From Methylacidiphilum sp. (lineage in GTDB: Bacteria > Verrucomicrobiota > Verrucomicrobiia > CAIQCK01), in NCBI GenBank assembly GCA_020718125.1, contig DYDC01000118.1, positions 1 through 7,877 on the forward strand: a stretch of DNA of 7,877 nucleotides, read 5' to 3'. Shown here in pieces: positions 7,637-7,877 of the stretch. Position 1 is the first letter of the stretch. Every line of letters begins with the position of its first letter. The position numbers and the translations under genes are program-made. Below the pieces are notes generated by a model that was given only the letters and a program-made list of their open reading frames with translations, made no database searches and was not told the DNA's origin.

Positions 7637-7877
7637 TTACGGCAGCGGCTTGACCATGATGCCTTTGTAGTAGGTCGTGCTCTTCGGGTCGTGGCCCTGC
7701 AGGCAGAACGTCCCCTCGGCGATGCACCGGCCCGGCATGTTCTTCGGCGGCTGCCAATCGTCCGGCTGGGTCCAGTCGGCGGCAACCTTGCCATTGATCT
7801 TTACCGCGACGTGTTGGGCGCAACTTGACACCCGCGCCAAGTCCCGAAAGGGACGGTCGAGAATAGCCCGGCGTTTC
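7637..7877 (-). CDS. 3' end of a DUF1080 (3-keto-disaccharide hydrolase) gene, possibly disrupted
   Basis: The last ~59 codons (7813 down to the stop at 7637) match the C-terminus of the DUF1080 / 3-keto-disaccharide hydrolase family. Family-like stretches are HVAVKINGKVAADW, the TFCLQGHDPKS motif, and the ending YYKGIMVKPLP. Members are usually exported beta-jelly-roll enzymes acting on 3-keto sugars and are very abundant in Verrucomicrobiota and Planctomycetota. Upstream of codon 7813 the frame stays open to the window edge, but the translation (RRAILDRPFRDLARVSSCAQ) no longer looks like the family, which should read something like 'EWN...GN' before HVAVKI. The switch coincides with the start of a hairpin-rich repeat at 7814. 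The gene is therefore either a 3' remnant left after an insertion or rearrangement, or a working gene carrying an in-frame insert. It is tail-to-tail with the preceding gene, 28 bases apart. Confidence 0.72.
   Translation of the reverse strand, partial: KRRAILDRPFRDLARVSSCAQHVAVKINGKVAADWTQPDDWQPPKNMPGRCIAEGTFCLQGHDPKSTTYYKGIMVKPLP
7814..7877. repeat. Hairpin-rich repeat element, partial (REP/MITE-like)
   Basis: At least two adjacent inverted repeats are packed here. TTGGGCGC (7814-7821) pairs with GCGCCAA (7834-7840), leaving one bulged G. GTCCC (7841-7845) and GGGAC (7850-7854) form a perfect 5-bp stem around GAAA, a GNRA-type loop if transcribed. A third arm, GCCCGGCGTT (7866-7875), looks like half of another palindrome cut by the window edge. 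The element begins exactly where DUF1080 homology ends. I recall similar 'tcccgaaagggac ... cccggcgttt' strings as dispersed repeats in verrucomicrobial genomes, but cannot verify this here. Confidence 0.55.
7841..7854. repeat. Perfect palindromic hairpin with GAAA loop
   Basis: GTCCC-GAAA-GGGAC: a 5-bp perfect stem with a four-base loop, inside the element described at 7814-7877. No T-run follows on either strand, so it is not a typical intrinsic terminator. Confidence 0.6.

Noticed and set aside
7841..7854. The GTCCC-GAAA-GGGAC hairpin as an intrinsic terminator
   Set aside because: No T-run follows on either strand, and it lies within an open reading frame and a larger hairpin series.

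Overview
The window is GC-rich bacterial DNA from an organism with two membranes. It carries two predicted outer-membrane lipoproteins and a TolC-type channel, so it is a diderm. The best guess is Verrucomicrobiota or a relative in the PVC group. The basis is the style of the TolC and adaptor proteins, a 3' end of a DUF1080 (3-keto-disaccharide hydrolase) gene, a family heavily expanded in that group, and a hairpin-rich intergenic-type repeat at the right edge. This placement is inference; no rRNA or marker gene is present.

Layout. Bases 1-240 hold no convincing gene, only the leader of the first operon with small inverted and direct repeats. Bases 253-5821 are a tight four-gene plus-strand operon: a TolC-family outer-membrane lipoprotein, a HlyD/MacA-type periplasmic adaptor, a MacB/LolD-type ATPase and a MacB/FtsX-type permease. 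The last three genes are joined by ATGA stop/start overlaps. After a 78-base gap with a TTGACA box and a good ribosome binding site comes a CsgG-type lipoprotein with an extra C-terminal domain resembling FlgT-C (5900-6958). Next is an unrecognised 188-residue protein with two membrane segments (7042-7608). Tail-to-tail with it, on the minus strand, is the last ~59 codons of a DUF1080 protein. Its homology stops abruptly at base 7814, exactly where a hairpin-rich element begins and runs off the window.

How the genes work together. The first four encode every part of a MacAB-TolC-like tripartite exporter: an ATPase and permease in the inner membrane that drive conformational pumping, an adaptor spanning the periplasm, and an outer-membrane exit duct. 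The cargo cannot be read from the sequence; drugs, peptides, siderophores and lipids are all used by relatives. No regulator or cargo gene lies in the window. The CsgG-like lipoprotein is probably a separate transcription unit, and no curli genes accompany it.

Novelty. The core system is a recognisable family, not a new one. The points most worth a second look are the in-frame replacement of the DUF1080 coding sequence by a palindromic element, the CsgG plus FlgT-C-like architecture, and the very long, symmetrically broken hairpin of the adaptor.
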